Assembly (NCBI GenBank): GCA_965279285.1
Contig: OZ257147.1
Span: 124,001 to 188,000 of the forward strand
DNA from: G965279335 sp965279285
Lineage (GTDB): Bacteria; Pseudomonadota; Gammaproteobacteria; DSM-16500
Length of the DNA: 64,000 bases
Direction of reading: 5' to 3'
Shown: one piece after another, positions 20,722 through 28,889 of the stretch
Position numbering within the stretch: the stretch's first letter is position 1
Layout: every line of letters begins with the position of its first letter
Made by a program: the position numbers and the translations under genes
Notes under the pieces: model-generated
Seen by the model: the letters and a program-made list of their open reading frames with translations, nothing else
Database searches by the model: none
Told to the model about the DNA's origin: nothing

Positions 20722-20931
20722 ATGACTAAAAAACAATTAATTGTTAAGGTAAATTCTCTAGAGAGTTCATTAGCAAAATTCAAGAATATATGGGAGCGAG
20801 CAGACAAGGGTGAAAAAATTGCTACGCCAATCGAAATTTTAAGCTTTGAAAATGCATCCACTTTCATGAAAACGCTGAGCCCCAAACGCTTAGAATTACT
20901 AAAAATGCGCCGGTCAATATACACACCTTGA
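20722..20931 (+). CDS. HVO_A0114-like antitoxin/regulator, truncated
   Basis: 69 aa. The C-terminal half (TFMKTLSPKRLELLKMRRS) matches the region just before the winged helix of MarR-like putative antitoxins of the HVO_A0114 type, where L-xP-KR-ELL is conserved. The DNA-binding HTH that should follow is absent: the frame ends 11 residues later. A plausible ribosome site (AAGGGG) precedes the start. The cognate toxin is not next to it; another antitoxin gene follows instead. It may be a dead remnant or, less likely, a short regulator. Confidence 0.55.
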   Translation: MTKKQLIVKVNSLESSLAKFKNIWERADKGEKIATPIEILSFENASTFMKTLSPKRLELLKMRRSIYTP

Positions 20932-20932
20932 T

Positions 20933-20961
20933 TTGTAGTCACAATTAGACTACAATAGTAT
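20933..20961 (+). promoter_or_regulatory. Palindromic operator and promoter of the RelB/DinJ gene
   Basis: TTGTAGTC and GACTACAA form perfect 8-bp arms around a 7-bp spacer (20933-20955). The left arm also offers a -35-like TTGTAG, and TAGTAT 17 bp downstream can be the -10. This arrangement is typical of autoregulation by RelB/DinJ ribbon-helix-helix antitoxins. Confidence 0.5.
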
Positions 20962-20993
20962 ATGGATTATTATATTTAAAAAGGGGATAGCTT

Positions 20994-21260
20994 ATGCGTA
21001 CAGCCGATACTTATGTTCGTGCTCGTATTGATACAGCCACTAAAAAACGCGCAGCTCATGCCTTAGAGGCGATGGGTCTGTCTATATCAGATGCAATTCG
21101 TTTGTTAATGCTTAAGGTTGCGGATGAACGTTGCTTGCCTTTTACGATAAAAGCACCTAATTTAAAAACTAAGAAAGCAATTGCTGAGCTTGAGTCTGGT
21201 AAAAGCAAACGCTTCCATAATATTAATTCTCTAATGGAAGATTTAAATGAGGACGATTGA
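20994..21260 (+). CDS. RelB/DinJ-family antitoxin
   Basis: 88 aa with ribosome site AAGGGGAT. The N-terminal ribbon-helix-helix is typical of RelB/DinJ: YVRARIDTATKKRAAHALEA, then MGLSISDAIRLLMLKVA. The C-terminal part, which normally wraps the toxin, is present (APNLKTKKAIAELESGK). Its stop overlaps the start of a YafQ-like toxin gene at 21247, of which only the first dozen codons survive. It is therefore an antitoxin without a partner at this site. It could still repress its own promoter through the palindrome at 20933-20955 or neutralise a related toxin encoded elsewhere. Confidence 0.85.
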   Translation: MRTADTYVRARIDTATKKRAAHALEAMGLSISDAIRLLMLKVADERCLPFTIKAPNLKTKKAIAELESGKSKRFHNINSLMEDLNEDD

Positions 21261-21348
21261 ACGCTCAGGTGCATTTAAAAAAGCAAAAAGCCATTGGTAT
21301 GGCCACCATAATATTTTAAATTTATCTTTATGCTTTATTAAAAAATAA
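21247..21348 (+). pseudogene. YafQ-type toxin stub
   Basis: ATG at 21247 overlaps the end of the antitoxin gene by 14 bp in another frame, as expected for dinJ-yafQ pairs. The first residues, MRTIERSGAFKK, match the start of YafQ-type mRNA endonucleases. After that the sequence is unrelated and stops at 21348 (33 codons), so the catalytic core is lost. Confidence 0.55.
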
Positions 21349-21687
21349 TCAAAAACTAATGCACATAATCCACTAGCGTCGATAAGCTGCATACTTACGT
21401 ATATTTTTATTTCTTTACGAAATTTAAGCATTGCTTTACCCTGATAATTTAAATAATTTCACAAGTTGATCAAGGGATAAAAAAGCAGGAAAGCTTAGCT
21501 TATAACCTCGCCGGCTTTCGAGTATAATAATAGATAAAGTTAGTAATTTTTTATCATTGTTATTGTTAACGGAACAAACTTGGCTTTAGGTTTTTCTCGT
21601 GCCAATAGCTTATATGGTCCATTAAAGTGCTATTGATGTGGGTCGATTAAAGTGATGCTGGGGGGACAGGTAATGATTGACAAGAGT
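21349..21687. other. Intergenic stretch, nothing recognised
   Basis: This AT-rich stretch holds no frame with coding character on either strand that I can support. It lies at the junction where the YafQ toxin was deleted, so it may be sequence brought in by that rearrangement. Confidence 0.4.
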
Positions 21688-21912
21688 TCAGAAGTTAGTT
21701 TCTTCTGCTAACAACAAACCTCTAGCTACTATTTCCTTTAAATTTTTAAATAAAACCAAATGATTTTTCCATATATCCGAAAATTGCAATTCGTGCTCGC
21801 CATTATTAGCTATGTTTTTTAAATCTTTGTTTGTTAGTTGCAAAACTAACTCTCGTTGGCCAAATAAAAATTTTAATATAATTATTTTTCGATTATTTCC
21901 ATAATTTCCCCA
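21688..21912 (-). pseudogene. Gene fragment without a start codon, unknown family
   Basis: About 70 codons are open on the minus strand and read like real protein: FLFGQRELVLQLTNKDL, then EHELQFSDIWKNHLVLF and KEIVARGLLLAEE, ending at TGA 21688. A TGA stop precedes the frame and no ATG or GTG lies inside; the first possible start is a TTG near 21843. It looks like the 3' end of a deleted gene. Not assigned to a family. Confidence 0.35.
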
Positions 21913-21927
21913 CGATCAGTCTAGAAA

Positions 21928-22338
21928 TTAATTATTTGTTTGCTTAGGAAACGTAAAAACAGCTTCAACTTCCCCTGAAGAAAAACCTAATTTGTTCGTT
22001 AAATAAGAAGGAGCTTCTTGAGGTTTATACTCAAGTACTGACAAGGCAGCCTTAAATTCTTTTTGTGGAATTTTCTTTTGGTTGCTTATTGCTACAAATG
22101 CAGAATAATTATAATTTAGCTTAGCTTCTAAAAACCCTTCCATTCGCATATATTTTTGCTGTACCTCATCAAGCTGTTTGATTAAACTTGATTGAGAAGC
22201 TATAAGATCATCTACTTGTGATCTTAACAGAGGAATTTGAAGCCAATAATTAAATCCACCAATTACAACAGCAACAATTAAGCCGCCAATAACTGCTGTA
22301 ATAAGTTGTGGTATTGAAATCCATTTAGATATTGGCAT
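21928..22338 (-). CDS. Small membrane-anchored coiled-coil protein
   Basis: 136 aa. One N-terminal transmembrane helix (about 10-33, LITAVIGGLIVAVVIGGFNYW) is followed by a predicted coiled coil (about 37-75, SQVDDLIASQSSLIKQLDEV) and a soluble end. Its ATG immediately follows the TAA of the HEPN-like gene with no gap, so the two are translationally coupled and should work together. The family is not recognised. A membrane anchor with a coiled coil would fit a sensor or effector partner of the HEPN protein, but this is inference. Confidence 0.65.
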   Translation of the reverse strand: MPISKWISIPQLITAVIGGLIVAVVIGGFNYWLQIPLLRSQVDDLIASQSSLIKQLDEVQQKYMRMEGFLEAKLNYNYSAFVAISNQKKIPQKEFKAALSVLEYKPQEAPSYLTNKLGFSSGEVEAVFTFPKQTNN

Positions 22339-23064
22339 TTAATTATTACCTTTTTTATCGTTGCGTTTAATCAAAAATGAATCGATCTGTGACACAAACC
22401 AAGACGAAACTTTCAGCAATTCTATTGCATGATTTTTCATGTCATCTTTTTTGCGTTGTCTTCTTTTACGGTATTTATCATCAAAGGCATCCATTTCATG
22501 AATAATTTGATTCCTAGCCACAAAGGTTTTTTTTAAATTATTAATACTATCCAATTTTTCAATACCAAATAAATGAGCAACTGAACATAATTGATCAACA
22601 CTCTGGAGGCTCCCTCCAGTAGCATATTCGATAATCTGATCTATTAATACTTCATCGGGATGATTAGAAATTAAAGCTTCCGCAATAGCCTCACCCTCTC
22701 TTTTTTCTTGGATTTTCTTGAGAAACAGAGAATGAATTTGTGATTTCACTTTATCACGGGCTTTTTCATTTATCTTTGTAACTTCATGTAGAGCATCTTT
22801 CACCATACTTTTAATTGAGGCATCAAGTGTTGCTCCAGCCATAACAAGCATAGCACGTAAAATATCTTGGTCTGTATGAAGGGGGGCACCTTTTCCACGT
22901 TGTTTTGTTATTTTCTGGTAAGCATTCCAGAGTTGATCAACTGATTCTATACCATAAGTAATTAAATTATGTGCGCTTTTAAGCTCAGGGCTCTTAGGAA
23001 CTGATGGGCAAGTAAAGATTTGTAAAATATTTTCTGATTCAGATTTATTTTTGGACTTAGGCAT
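22339..23064 (-). CDS. HEPN-like protein (putative RNase) coupled to a membrane protein
   Basis: 241 aa, mostly helical and Lys-rich. Near the C-terminus, FVARNQIIHEMDAF contains an R-x4-H signature (Arg184, His189), the catalytic hallmark of HEPN domains. This is followed by a basic stretch (KYRKRRQRKKDD) and a hydrophobic last helix. HEPN proteins in bacteria are mostly RNases of toxin-antitoxin, abortive-infection and phage-defence systems. The next gene starts at the base after its stop and encodes a membrane-anchored coiled-coil protein. The remainder of the protein matches no family I know. Confidence in HEPN rests on one motif in a helical context. Confidence 0.55.
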   Translation of the reverse strand: MPKSKNKSESENILQIFTCPSVPKSPELKSAHNLITYGIESVDQLWNAYQKITKQRGKGAPLHTDQDILRAMLVMAGATLDASIKSMVKDALHEVTKINEKARDKVKSQIHSLFLKKIQEKREGEAIAEALISNHPDEVLIDQIIEYATGGSLQSVDQLCSVAHLFGIEKLDSINNLKKTFVARNQIIHEMDAFDDKYRKRRQRKKDDMKNHAIELLKVSSWFVSQIDSFLIKRNDKKGNN

Positions 23065-23184
23065 TTATTGCACTTCCTTTGCAATTAATTCATTCCTATC
23101 TTCGACACACTAAATTTCAAATTTTTGATTCTCTTCCTCACTCCCTGTATTTACCATGCCGACACGCAGAATCGGACTGCAGGC

Positions 23185-23376
23185 CTACTGACCACTAATC
23201 ACTATATCCTGAGCCTTAACCCAAAAAACCTTTCCATCCTTAGAACCACAAACTGAATTCCCTGCTTGTTTATGCTTTAACAAAGCATCATTTACAGCTG
23301 ACTGAAGAATACGTTGCACTGCTATTGGATCATTCATAATTTTGGAAATTCGATCCTCTTCTTCTTTAGGTTTCAT
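23185..23376 (-). CDS. Small partner protein of the zeta-like ATPase (putative antitoxin)
   Basis: 63 aa. The start lies 11 bp inside the end of the zeta-like gene, so the pair is co-translated. The N-terminus is acidic and helical (MKPKEEEDRISKIMNDP). The end has a short beta element, GNSVCGSKDGKVFWVKAQDI. Small proteins of this shape are commonly encoded next to orphan zeta-like ATPases and are presumed antitoxins. There is no direct motif for function. Confidence 0.6.
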   Translation of the reverse strand: MKPKEEEDRISKIMNDPIAVQRILQSAVNDALLKHKQAGNSVCGSKDGKVFWVKAQDIVISGQ

Positions 23377-23941
23377 ACTTCTCCAATACTTTTTGCCAAA
23401 CGGTAAGATTAGTGACTATTAAGTGATTGTTTGTTCCTGCTGCAACAGGTGTTGGACCAGCCGTTCCACTATTATCATACATTTGCCACGAATTGGCCAA
23501 CGGTTTATACAATTTAAAAAAATTATTTAAACCAGCTATATAGCGACGGCGTATAGTTTCTTCCGGAACAGTATGCCCGCCCATTTTTACTCTTTCAGAA
23601 ACTCGTTGAACTGCTAAGTCTGGACTATCAAGCAAAATAAAAGTTAGATGAAAAATATAGCCTATACTTTTTAATTTAGTAATCCAAGGTGCAAAAGATC
23701 GACTTGCTAAAGTTGTTTCAAAAGCAAAATCTTCGTTGTTATCTGCCAGGTAGTGAATACGCTTAAGCATAGCTTTGCCTGCTTGAATAGCAGCCTTTTC
23801 TGGCGCAAAGGCACTAAGCCCTGCAGCAATAATATCTGCATTTACAAAATGATCTAATTGCAAAGCTTGACCGATTAAAGCAGGAGCCGCGGTTGTTTTC
23901 CCAGCTCCATTTGATCCCGCTATAATAATCACATGTGGCAT
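23366..23941 (-). CDS. Zeta toxin-like P-loop ATPase/kinase
   Basis: 191 aa. P-loop GSNGAGKTT (9-17; Lys15, Thr16) close to the N-terminus. ADIIAAGLSAFAPE matches the zeta signature NAD-IA, and FAFETTLASRS follows (E-TT, sugar-nucleotide region). RVSERVKMGGHTVPEETIRRRY is the conserved R-GGH-VP-R-RR element of this family, followed by MYDNS. Classical zeta toxins phosphorylate UDP-N-acetylglucosamine and block cell-wall synthesis; the chromosomal zeta-like group has not been shown to do this uniformly. It lies 13 bp downstream of cyoD on the same strand, so read-through from the oxidase operon is possible. Confidence 0.82.
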   Translation of the reverse strand: MPHVIIIAGSNGAGKTTAAPALIGQALQLDHFVNADIIAAGLSAFAPEKAAIQAGKAMLKRIHYLADNNEDFAFETTLASRSFAPWITKLKSIGYIFHLTFILLDSPDLAVQRVSERVKMGGHTVPEETIRRRYIAGLNNFFKLYKPLANSWQMYDNSGTAGPTPVAAGTNNHLIVTNLTVWQKVLEKYET

Positions 23942-23954
23942 ATAACCACCCCAC

Positions 23955-24293
23955 CTAATTCATCATGTTATAACCCAAATTCCACATAATCCACAACGAA
24001 CCTAAAATAATCGTAGCTAAAATAACGCCCGAAAACACAAAAACCATCACATTCATGCGTCCTTGCTCAGTTTGCGTGTTTAGGCGTAAAAAACAAATGA
24101 GCTGCACAAAAAATTGAATGCAGGCGGTGGAATATATTACGGTAAATATTTCCCATCGACTAAATCTACCTGCCATCACCATCCAAAAAGAAACCAAAGT
24201 GAGAATGGCACAGCTCACTATACCAAATAAATAAACACTTAATTTTTTTTGCCCGGTACCATAATCAACTTCGCCACTGTCATGATGATCCAT
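23955..24293 (-). CDS. cyoD: Cytochrome bo3 quinol oxidase subunit IV
   Basis: 112 aa from the ATG at 24293, one base after the cyoC stop. An upstream start would overlap cyoC by 50 bp and adds no conserved sequence. Three transmembrane helices are visible (about 20-40, 48-68, 80-102), with SVYLFGIVSCAILTLVSFWMVM and HLICFLRLN-type sequence typical of CyoD. This small subunit helps assembly of subunit I and copper insertion. It is the last gene of cyoABCD. No cyoE (haem O synthase) follows, unlike in Escherichia coli. Confidence 0.92.
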   Translation of the reverse strand: MDHHDSGEVDYGTGQKKLSVYLFGIVSCAILTLVSFWMVMAGRFSRWEIFTVIYSTACIQFFVQLICFLRLNTQTEQGRMNVMVFVFSGVILATIILGSLWIMWNLGYNMMN

Positions 24294-24294
24294 C

Positions 24295-24900
24295 TTACAT
24301 AGCCCCCATGAGGTAAACCACAGTAAATACAAAAATCCAAACAATATCTAAAAAGTTCCAAAATAAGCCTAAATAAGTCATGCGCCGCTTAGCAACTTGC
24401 TTATCTTTTAATAGTGGAATTTGAATAATCATCATTAAAATCCACAATAAACCAAAACTCACATGTAAACCATGCGTCCCAACTAAAGTGAAAAATGAAG
24501 ATGCTTGACCACTGATGTCCCAACTAAAACCTTCGTGTGCTAAATGAATAAATTCATTCACTTCAATCCATACAAAACTAAAACCTAATATGAATGTCAG
24601 TGCCAACCAAAATTGTAATTTAAAAATTTTATTCGCCGATAAACTTAAGCTCGCTAAACAAAAGGTAAAGTTTGAGGCTAGCAATAAAAATGTTTCAATT
24701 AATACATCCGATAAATTGATATACGATTTTAATGCAACAGGCTGCATACCTTGATAATTTAAAACTAAAAAAGTCGCAAACAAACTAGCAAACAAAATAC
24801 AATCAGTCATGATGTATAACCAAAATCCAAACACATCAATTGAATCCGAGTGGGAATGCGAGTGATGATGGTCATCAACCATCGTTATTTCGCTGTGCAT
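24295..24900 (-). CDS. cyoC: Cytochrome bo3 quinol oxidase subunit III
   Basis: 201 aa. The ATG at 24900 overlaps the end of cyoB by 16 bp and is preceded by a good AAGGAG site inside cyoB; a second ATG (24882) has none. A His-rich N-terminus (DDHHHSHSHSDS) precedes five transmembrane helices, starting with FWLYIMTDCILFASLFATFLVL. FTLVGTHGLHVSFGLLWI and GLFWNFLDIVWIFVFTVVYL are the subunit III signatures. Inner-membrane component of the ubiquinol oxidase. Confidence 0.94.
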   Translation of the reverse strand: MHSEITMVDDHHHSHSHSDSIDVFGFWLYIMTDCILFASLFATFLVLNYQGMQPVALKSYINLSDVLIETFLLLASNFTFCLASLSLSANKIFKLQFWLALTFILGFSFVWIEVNEFIHLAHEGFSWDISGQASSFFTLVGTHGLHVSFGLLWILMMIIQIPLLKDKQVAKRRMTYLGLFWNFLDIVWIFVFTVVYLMGAM

Positions 24901-26879
24901 TGAGCAGTCTCCTTCATATGGGCTAATTCAGTTCTTTTTACTGTTTCAGCATCAATATAATAATCAACATCTGTCGAAAATGTTCTTGCAATCATCGTCA
25001 CGATGACACCAACAAAACCAACTATTCCAGGAATGACCATATGCCAGACTAATGCAAAGCCAGCAATGCCCGCAAACATTGCCATAATAAATCCAGCGCC
25101 GGTATTTTTTGGCATGTGTATAGCTTGATAATCAATTTCCTGAGTGGAGGTTTTGATTTCTTTGTCTATCCAAAATTGATCAAGATCAGTGACAACGGGC
25201 AGTACCGCAAAATTATAAATCGGTGCTGGTGAGGCAACAGACCATTCTAGTGTACGACCATTCCAAGGGTCACCGGTATAATCACGTAAAGCAGCACGAT
25301 TTTTTATACTGACAAATAACTGCCAAAATTGTAATGCGATGCCAATAAAAATTAACAACACACCCAATGCTGCGACTAATAAATAAGGTTGAAATGATAA
25401 ATTACTATAGTGCTGAGTACGACGCATAAAACCATTTAAACCCAAAACATAGAGAGGCATAAAGGCAACATAAAATCCTAATACCCAATAAACAAAAGCG
25501 TGTTTACCCCATTTTTCATCTAAATAAAATCCAAATGCTTTTGGAAACCAATAAATTAAACCAGCAAAATAACCAAATAATACACCACCAATAATGACAT
25601 TATGAAAATGCGCAATTAAAAACAAACTATTATGCACTTGAAAATCAACCGGTGGCACCGACATCATTACACCTGTCATCCCACCAATAGCAAAGGTAGT
25701 AAAAAATGCCATGACCCATAACATCGGCGTTGATAATGTAATGCGTCCTTTGTACATCGTAAACAACCAATTAAATACTTTCACACCAGTAGGGATAGCG
25801 ATAACCATCGTGGTTATCCCAAAGAATGCATTCACATCTGCGCCCGCACCCATGGTAAAAAAGTGATGTAACCAAACAATAAAGGATAAGAATCCGATGA
25901 TACCAATCGCCCATACCATCGTGGTATAACCAAATAATTTTTTCTGACTAAAGGTGGCAACCACTTCAGAAAACACACCAAAAGCCGGTAAAATAAGAAT
26001 ATAAACTTCAGGATGTCCCCAAGCCCAAATTAAATTGACGTACATCATGACATTACCGCCAGCAAACTCAGTAAAAAAATGCATGCCTAACATACGATCT
26101 AAACTTAATAACCCTAAAGTGACAGTGAGCACAGGAAAAGCAAGTGCAACTAACACCATCGCCCACAACGCTGACCACGTAAAAATAGGCATCCGCATTA
26201 AAGTCATGCCTTTGCAACGCATTTTAAGAATCGTTGCAATAAAATTAATTCCTGCCAACAACGTACCTACACCGGCGATTTGTAATGACCAAATATAATA
26301 ATCTACACCCACATCAGGGCTATAATATAATTCAGACAAGGGCGGATAAGCGAGCCAGCCTACTTTAGCAAATTCACCGACAACGAGTGACACGTTACAC
26401 AACATCGCACCCACAAATGTCAGCCAAAAACTTAAAGAATTTAAATATGGATAAGCCACATCTCGCGCACCAATTTGTAATGGCACAACAATATTGAGTA
26501 GGGCAAACATCATGGGCATCGCCACAAAGAAAATCATAATCACGCCATGTGCTGTAAAAATTTGATTGTAATGCTCAGGTGGCAAAAATCCCAGATGACT
26601 GCCTGCTGCAAACGATTGTTGCAAGCGCATTAATATCGCATCAGAAAATCCTCGCAATAACATCACCATGGACAATATCAAATACATAATACCAATTTTT
26701 TTATGGTCTATCGTCGTAATCCATTCATGCCAAAGATAAGACCATTTTTTATAAAACGTAATTAAAAAGAAAGCACCAAACAATGTTATTCCCATAAAAA
26801 CCGCAGCACCCATAATAATAGGGGAGTGAAAGGGGATAGCATCTAAGGACAAATTTCCAAATAATAAATTTTTAAGCAT
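24885..26879 (-). CDS. cyoB: Cytochrome bo3 quinol oxidase subunit I
   Basis: 664 aa, the normal length. This is the catalytic haem-copper subunit that reduces O2 to water with ubiquinol electrons and pumps protons. Haem and copper ligands are in place: HGVIMIFF (low-spin haem His), WGHPEVY (CuB His and cross-linked Tyr), VWLHHFFTMG (two CuB His), and IAHFHNVIIGG (high-spin and low-spin haem His). About 14-15 transmembrane helices are visible. There is an N-terminal extension typical of CyoB, and a C-terminal extension. Nothing suggests damage. Gene order cyoA-B-C-D with short spacing indicates one transcript. Confidence 0.97.
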   Translation of the reverse strand: MLKNLLFGNLSLDAIPFHSPIIMGAAVFMGITLFGAFFLITFYKKWSYLWHEWITTIDHKKIGIMYLILSMVMLLRGFSDAILMRLQQSFAAGSHLGFLPPEHYNQIFTAHGVIMIFFVAMPMMFALLNIVVPLQIGARDVAYPYLNSLSFWLTFVGAMLCNVSLVVGEFAKVGWLAYPPLSELYYSPDVGVDYYIWSLQIAGVGTLLAGINFIATILKMRCKGMTLMRMPIFTWSALWAMVLVALAFPVLTVTLGLLSLDRMLGMHFFTEFAGGNVMMYVNLIWAWGHPEVYILILPAFGVFSEVVATFSQKKLFGYTTMVWAIGIIGFLSFIVWLHHFFTMGAGADVNAFFGITTMVIAIPTGVKVFNWLFTMYKGRITLSTPMLWVMAFFTTFAIGGMTGVMMSVPPVDFQVHNSLFLIAHFHNVIIGGVLFGYFAGLIYWFPKAFGFYLDEKWGKHAFVYWVLGFYVAFMPLYVLGLNGFMRRTQHYSNLSFQPYLLVAALGVLLIFIGIALQFWQLFVSIKNRAALRDYTGDPWNGRTLEWSVASPAPIYNFAVLPVVTDLDQFWIDKEIKTSTQEIDYQAIHMPKNTGAGFIMAMFAGIAGFALVWHMVIPGIVGFVGVIVTMIARTFSTDVDYYIDAETVKRTELAHMKETAQCTAK

Positions 26880-26893
26880 AACAATTCCTCTGA

Positions 26894-27859
26894 CTACTTA
26901 ACTGCATTAGTTAACTTTAATTGACTATCACGCGGATGAGCTGTGCCAAACGTATTCATGTAAGTGGTCGTAACACTTTCGAATAAATTAGCTTGAATTC
27001 CAGCAAAAAATTGCGGTGGATCAGCGATGGATTGATTTAATAACTGACTATAAGCCGCTTGCGTTAGTGGCTTCGCTGATTTTTTTATTGTTGCAAACCA
27101 TTGCTGTAATGCCTCAGGCGCAACAGCGTGAACAGCAAAATGCATATCTGAGAATCCTTCGCCATTAAATTGCGTATTCATGCCATCATATACACCCGCT
27201 TGATTCGCCAAGAGATGTAACCGCGTACGCATACCCGCCATTGCAAAAATTTGACTACCTAATTGTGGAACGAAAAAAGCACTCATAGGCACATTATCTG
27301 CCGTGATCCAATACTCCACTTGTTGACCCACGGGAATAACTAAATAGTTCACCGTTGCGATATTTTGCTGTGGATAAATGAATAACCATTTCCAGGGCAA
27401 TGCAATCACTTGAACAAGCAAAGGTGCTTCATTATGGCCAGGAATTTTATGATAAGGGTCAAGCTCATGCGTTTTTTTCCACGTCAAAACAGCAAGAATC
27501 ACAATGATAACGCAAGGAATACTCCACCATATCGTTTCTAAAAAATAACTATGGCTCCAATTGGGCTTATAATCTTTAACTCGGTGTGATACTTGATAGT
27601 GATAAGCAAACGCAATGCTCATAATAATAACAGGTAAAACGACGATTAACATTAAAGCCAAACTGTCAAAAAACAGCTTACGCTCTTCATAAGCAATAAT
27701 GCCAGCGGGGTTAAGCATACCGATACTCTGGCCTTTACAAGCCGTTAAGCTCAACAGTACGAAGCCACCCGCTAAAAGACAGAGTACGCTGATAACTCGA
27801 TAAAATAAGCTGGAAAATGCGCCTAAATAATTAATTTTCTTTTGCAACCATTCGATCAT
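26894..27859 (-). CDS. cyoA: Cytochrome bo3 quinol oxidase subunit II
   Basis: 321 aa. The lipoprotein-type signal ends in a lipobox LTAC (about 35-40), so the mature N-terminal Cys is probably lipidated. Two transmembrane helices follow, then a periplasmic cupredoxin domain with MSAFFVPQLGSQIFAMAGM and NGEGFSDMHF. The CuA ligands of cytochrome c oxidases are absent, as expected for a quinol oxidase. The ATG has an AGGAT site. First gene of the operon. It is divergent from a membrane-protein gene at 27960, and TATAAT-like boxes lie in the 90 bp between them. Confidence 0.95.
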   Translation of the reverse strand: MIEWLQKKINYLGAFSSLFYRVISVLCLLAGGFVLLSLTACKGQSIGMLNPAGIIAYEERKLFFDSLALMLIVVLPVIIMSIAFAYHYQVSHRVKDYKPNWSHSYFLETIWWSIPCVIIVILAVLTWKKTHELDPYHKIPGHNEAPLLVQVIALPWKWLFIYPQQNIATVNYLVIPVGQQVEYWITADNVPMSAFFVPQLGSQIFAMAGMRTRLHLLANQAGVYDGMNTQFNGEGFSDMHFAVHAVAPEALQQWFATIKKSAKPLTQAAYSQLLNQSIADPPQFFAGIQANLFESVTTTYMNTFGTAHPRDSQLKLTNAVK

Positions 27860-27959
27860 AATAAAATCCTGTGCCTATTGATTTGGGGAATTATAATCTA
27901 GTATAGTGATTTTCAGAAGTTAATCAGCTAACTATTTTTAACCTACAGGGATGAATGTG

Positions 27960-28361
27960 ATGACTTACCTCTTATTTGCTCGTTGGTTTGGCGTAATTAC
28001 CACTATTTTATCCTTGGGCGTCTTGATGAATCTTGAGGACGCACGTGAAATGGCACGTAATATGGTAAAAACAGAGACTGGTTATATTATGGGCGGCGTG
28101 CTTCCCATTATTTTTGGCAGCTTATCTTTAATGTTTGCGGATAGTTTTGATTTGGGCTGGAATGTAGTGACCACAGTAGTGGGCGCTAGCATGTTACTGA
28201 TTGGCACTTATCGAGTTCTTTTTGTTCATCATTGGAAAGCATTGATGAGCCGTCATGTGCAACAAATTCCGTTTTTATTTAGTCTGTTTGGTTTAATGTT
28301 AGGGGTTGTATTGCTGTATGTTGGGTTTGTGGCACCATTGTTTGAATATGCAATAGATTAG
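27960..28361 (+). CDS. Four-helix integral membrane protein, unknown
   Basis: 133 aa from ATG 27960, which lies 9 bp after AGGG; the in-frame ATG at 27951 is too close to that site. Four hydrophobic helices (about 3-22, 45-63, 68-88, 102-126) separated by short basic loops such as REMARNMVKTETG and HHWKALMSRH. No catalytic motif. Divergent from cyoA, so it could share regulation with the oxidase, but it is not part of known cyo operons. Similar small membrane proteins are found in Legionellales. Function unknown. Confidence 0.75.
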   Translation: MTYLLFARWFGVITTILSLGVLMNLEDAREMARNMVKTETGYIMGGVLPIIFGSLSLMFADSFDLGWNVVTTVVGASMLLIGTYRVLFVHHWKALMSRHVQQIPFLFSLFGLMLGVVLLYVGFVAPLFEYAID

Positions 28362-28406
28362 TTTTTTATCGCTTGCTATCTGCTTCTGAAATAACAGATT
28401 TTTGTC

Positions 28407-28431
28407 ATACCAGCATGCTTCTAGCTGGTAT
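28407..28431. repeat. Intergenic hairpin element
   Basis: ATACCAGC and GCTGGTAT arms around a 9-base loop, in the context TTTTGTCATACCAGCATGC. This is the form of scattered palindromic repeats in related genomes rather than a classical terminator, since no T-run follows. Confidence 0.5.
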
Positions 28432-28567
28432 CTATTCTAAGCGTAACAAAGCCTCTAACAAACTCCATGACACTGATAAATCATATCACCATCAACGATA
28501 TACCCACTTCTAATTAATAGGCTCTTTATAGTTAAAAAGCTAAATGATAATTCATCTAGACCAAGCA

Positions 28568-28595
28568 TTGACAATGTAACTTTAAAGGTTACAAT
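28568..28595 (+). promoter_or_regulatory. Promoter and operator of higBA
   Basis: TTGACA (28568-28573) and TACAAT (28590-28595) are 16 bp apart. Between and over them lies the inverted repeat TGTAAC-TTTAAAG-GTTACA (28575-28593). A HigA-type HTH antitoxin would bind here and block the promoter. Confidence 0.6.
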
Positions 28596-28610
28596 TAAGA
28601 GTAACACACA

Positions 28611-28889
28611 ATGATAAAAAATTTCATACATAAAGGCTTAAAGCGTTTTTTTACTCAGAATGATAGAAGTCTTTTAAATGCTAAGGATTGTTCACGAATT
28701 AGCCGTATTTTGGATAGGCTTGATAGTACAGTAGAAATTATGGATATGAATTTACCTGGATATAAGCTGCATAAGTTATCAGGAGAGATGAAAGATTCTT
28801 GGAGTTTAACCGTTTCAAAAAATTGGCGTATTACATTCTATTTCAAGAATGGTGACGCTCTTAATGTAAATTTGGAGGATTATCACTAA
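28611..28889 (+). CDS. higB: HigB/RelE-superfamily toxin
   Basis: 92 aa, normal length. It matches HigB (ParE/RelE fold) ribosome-dependent mRNA endonucleases: an N-terminal FIHKGLKRFFTQNDRSLLNA helix, LPGYKLHKLSGEMKDSWSLTVSKNWRITFYF in the core, and a C-terminal DALNVNLEDYH. The Lys/Arg-rich core and the terminal DYH are typical. It precedes its antitoxin gene and overlaps it by one base, the standard toxin-first order of higBA. The pair looks intact. Confidence 0.9.
   Translation: MIKNFIHKGLKRFFTQNDRSLLNAKDCSRISRILDRLDSTVEIMDMNLPGYKLHKLSGEMKDSWSLTVSKNWRITFYFKNGDALNVNLEDYH

Noticed and set aside
21243..21431. 62-codon minus strand ORF
   Set aside because: Antisense to the antitoxin end and toxin stub; no start signal or family.
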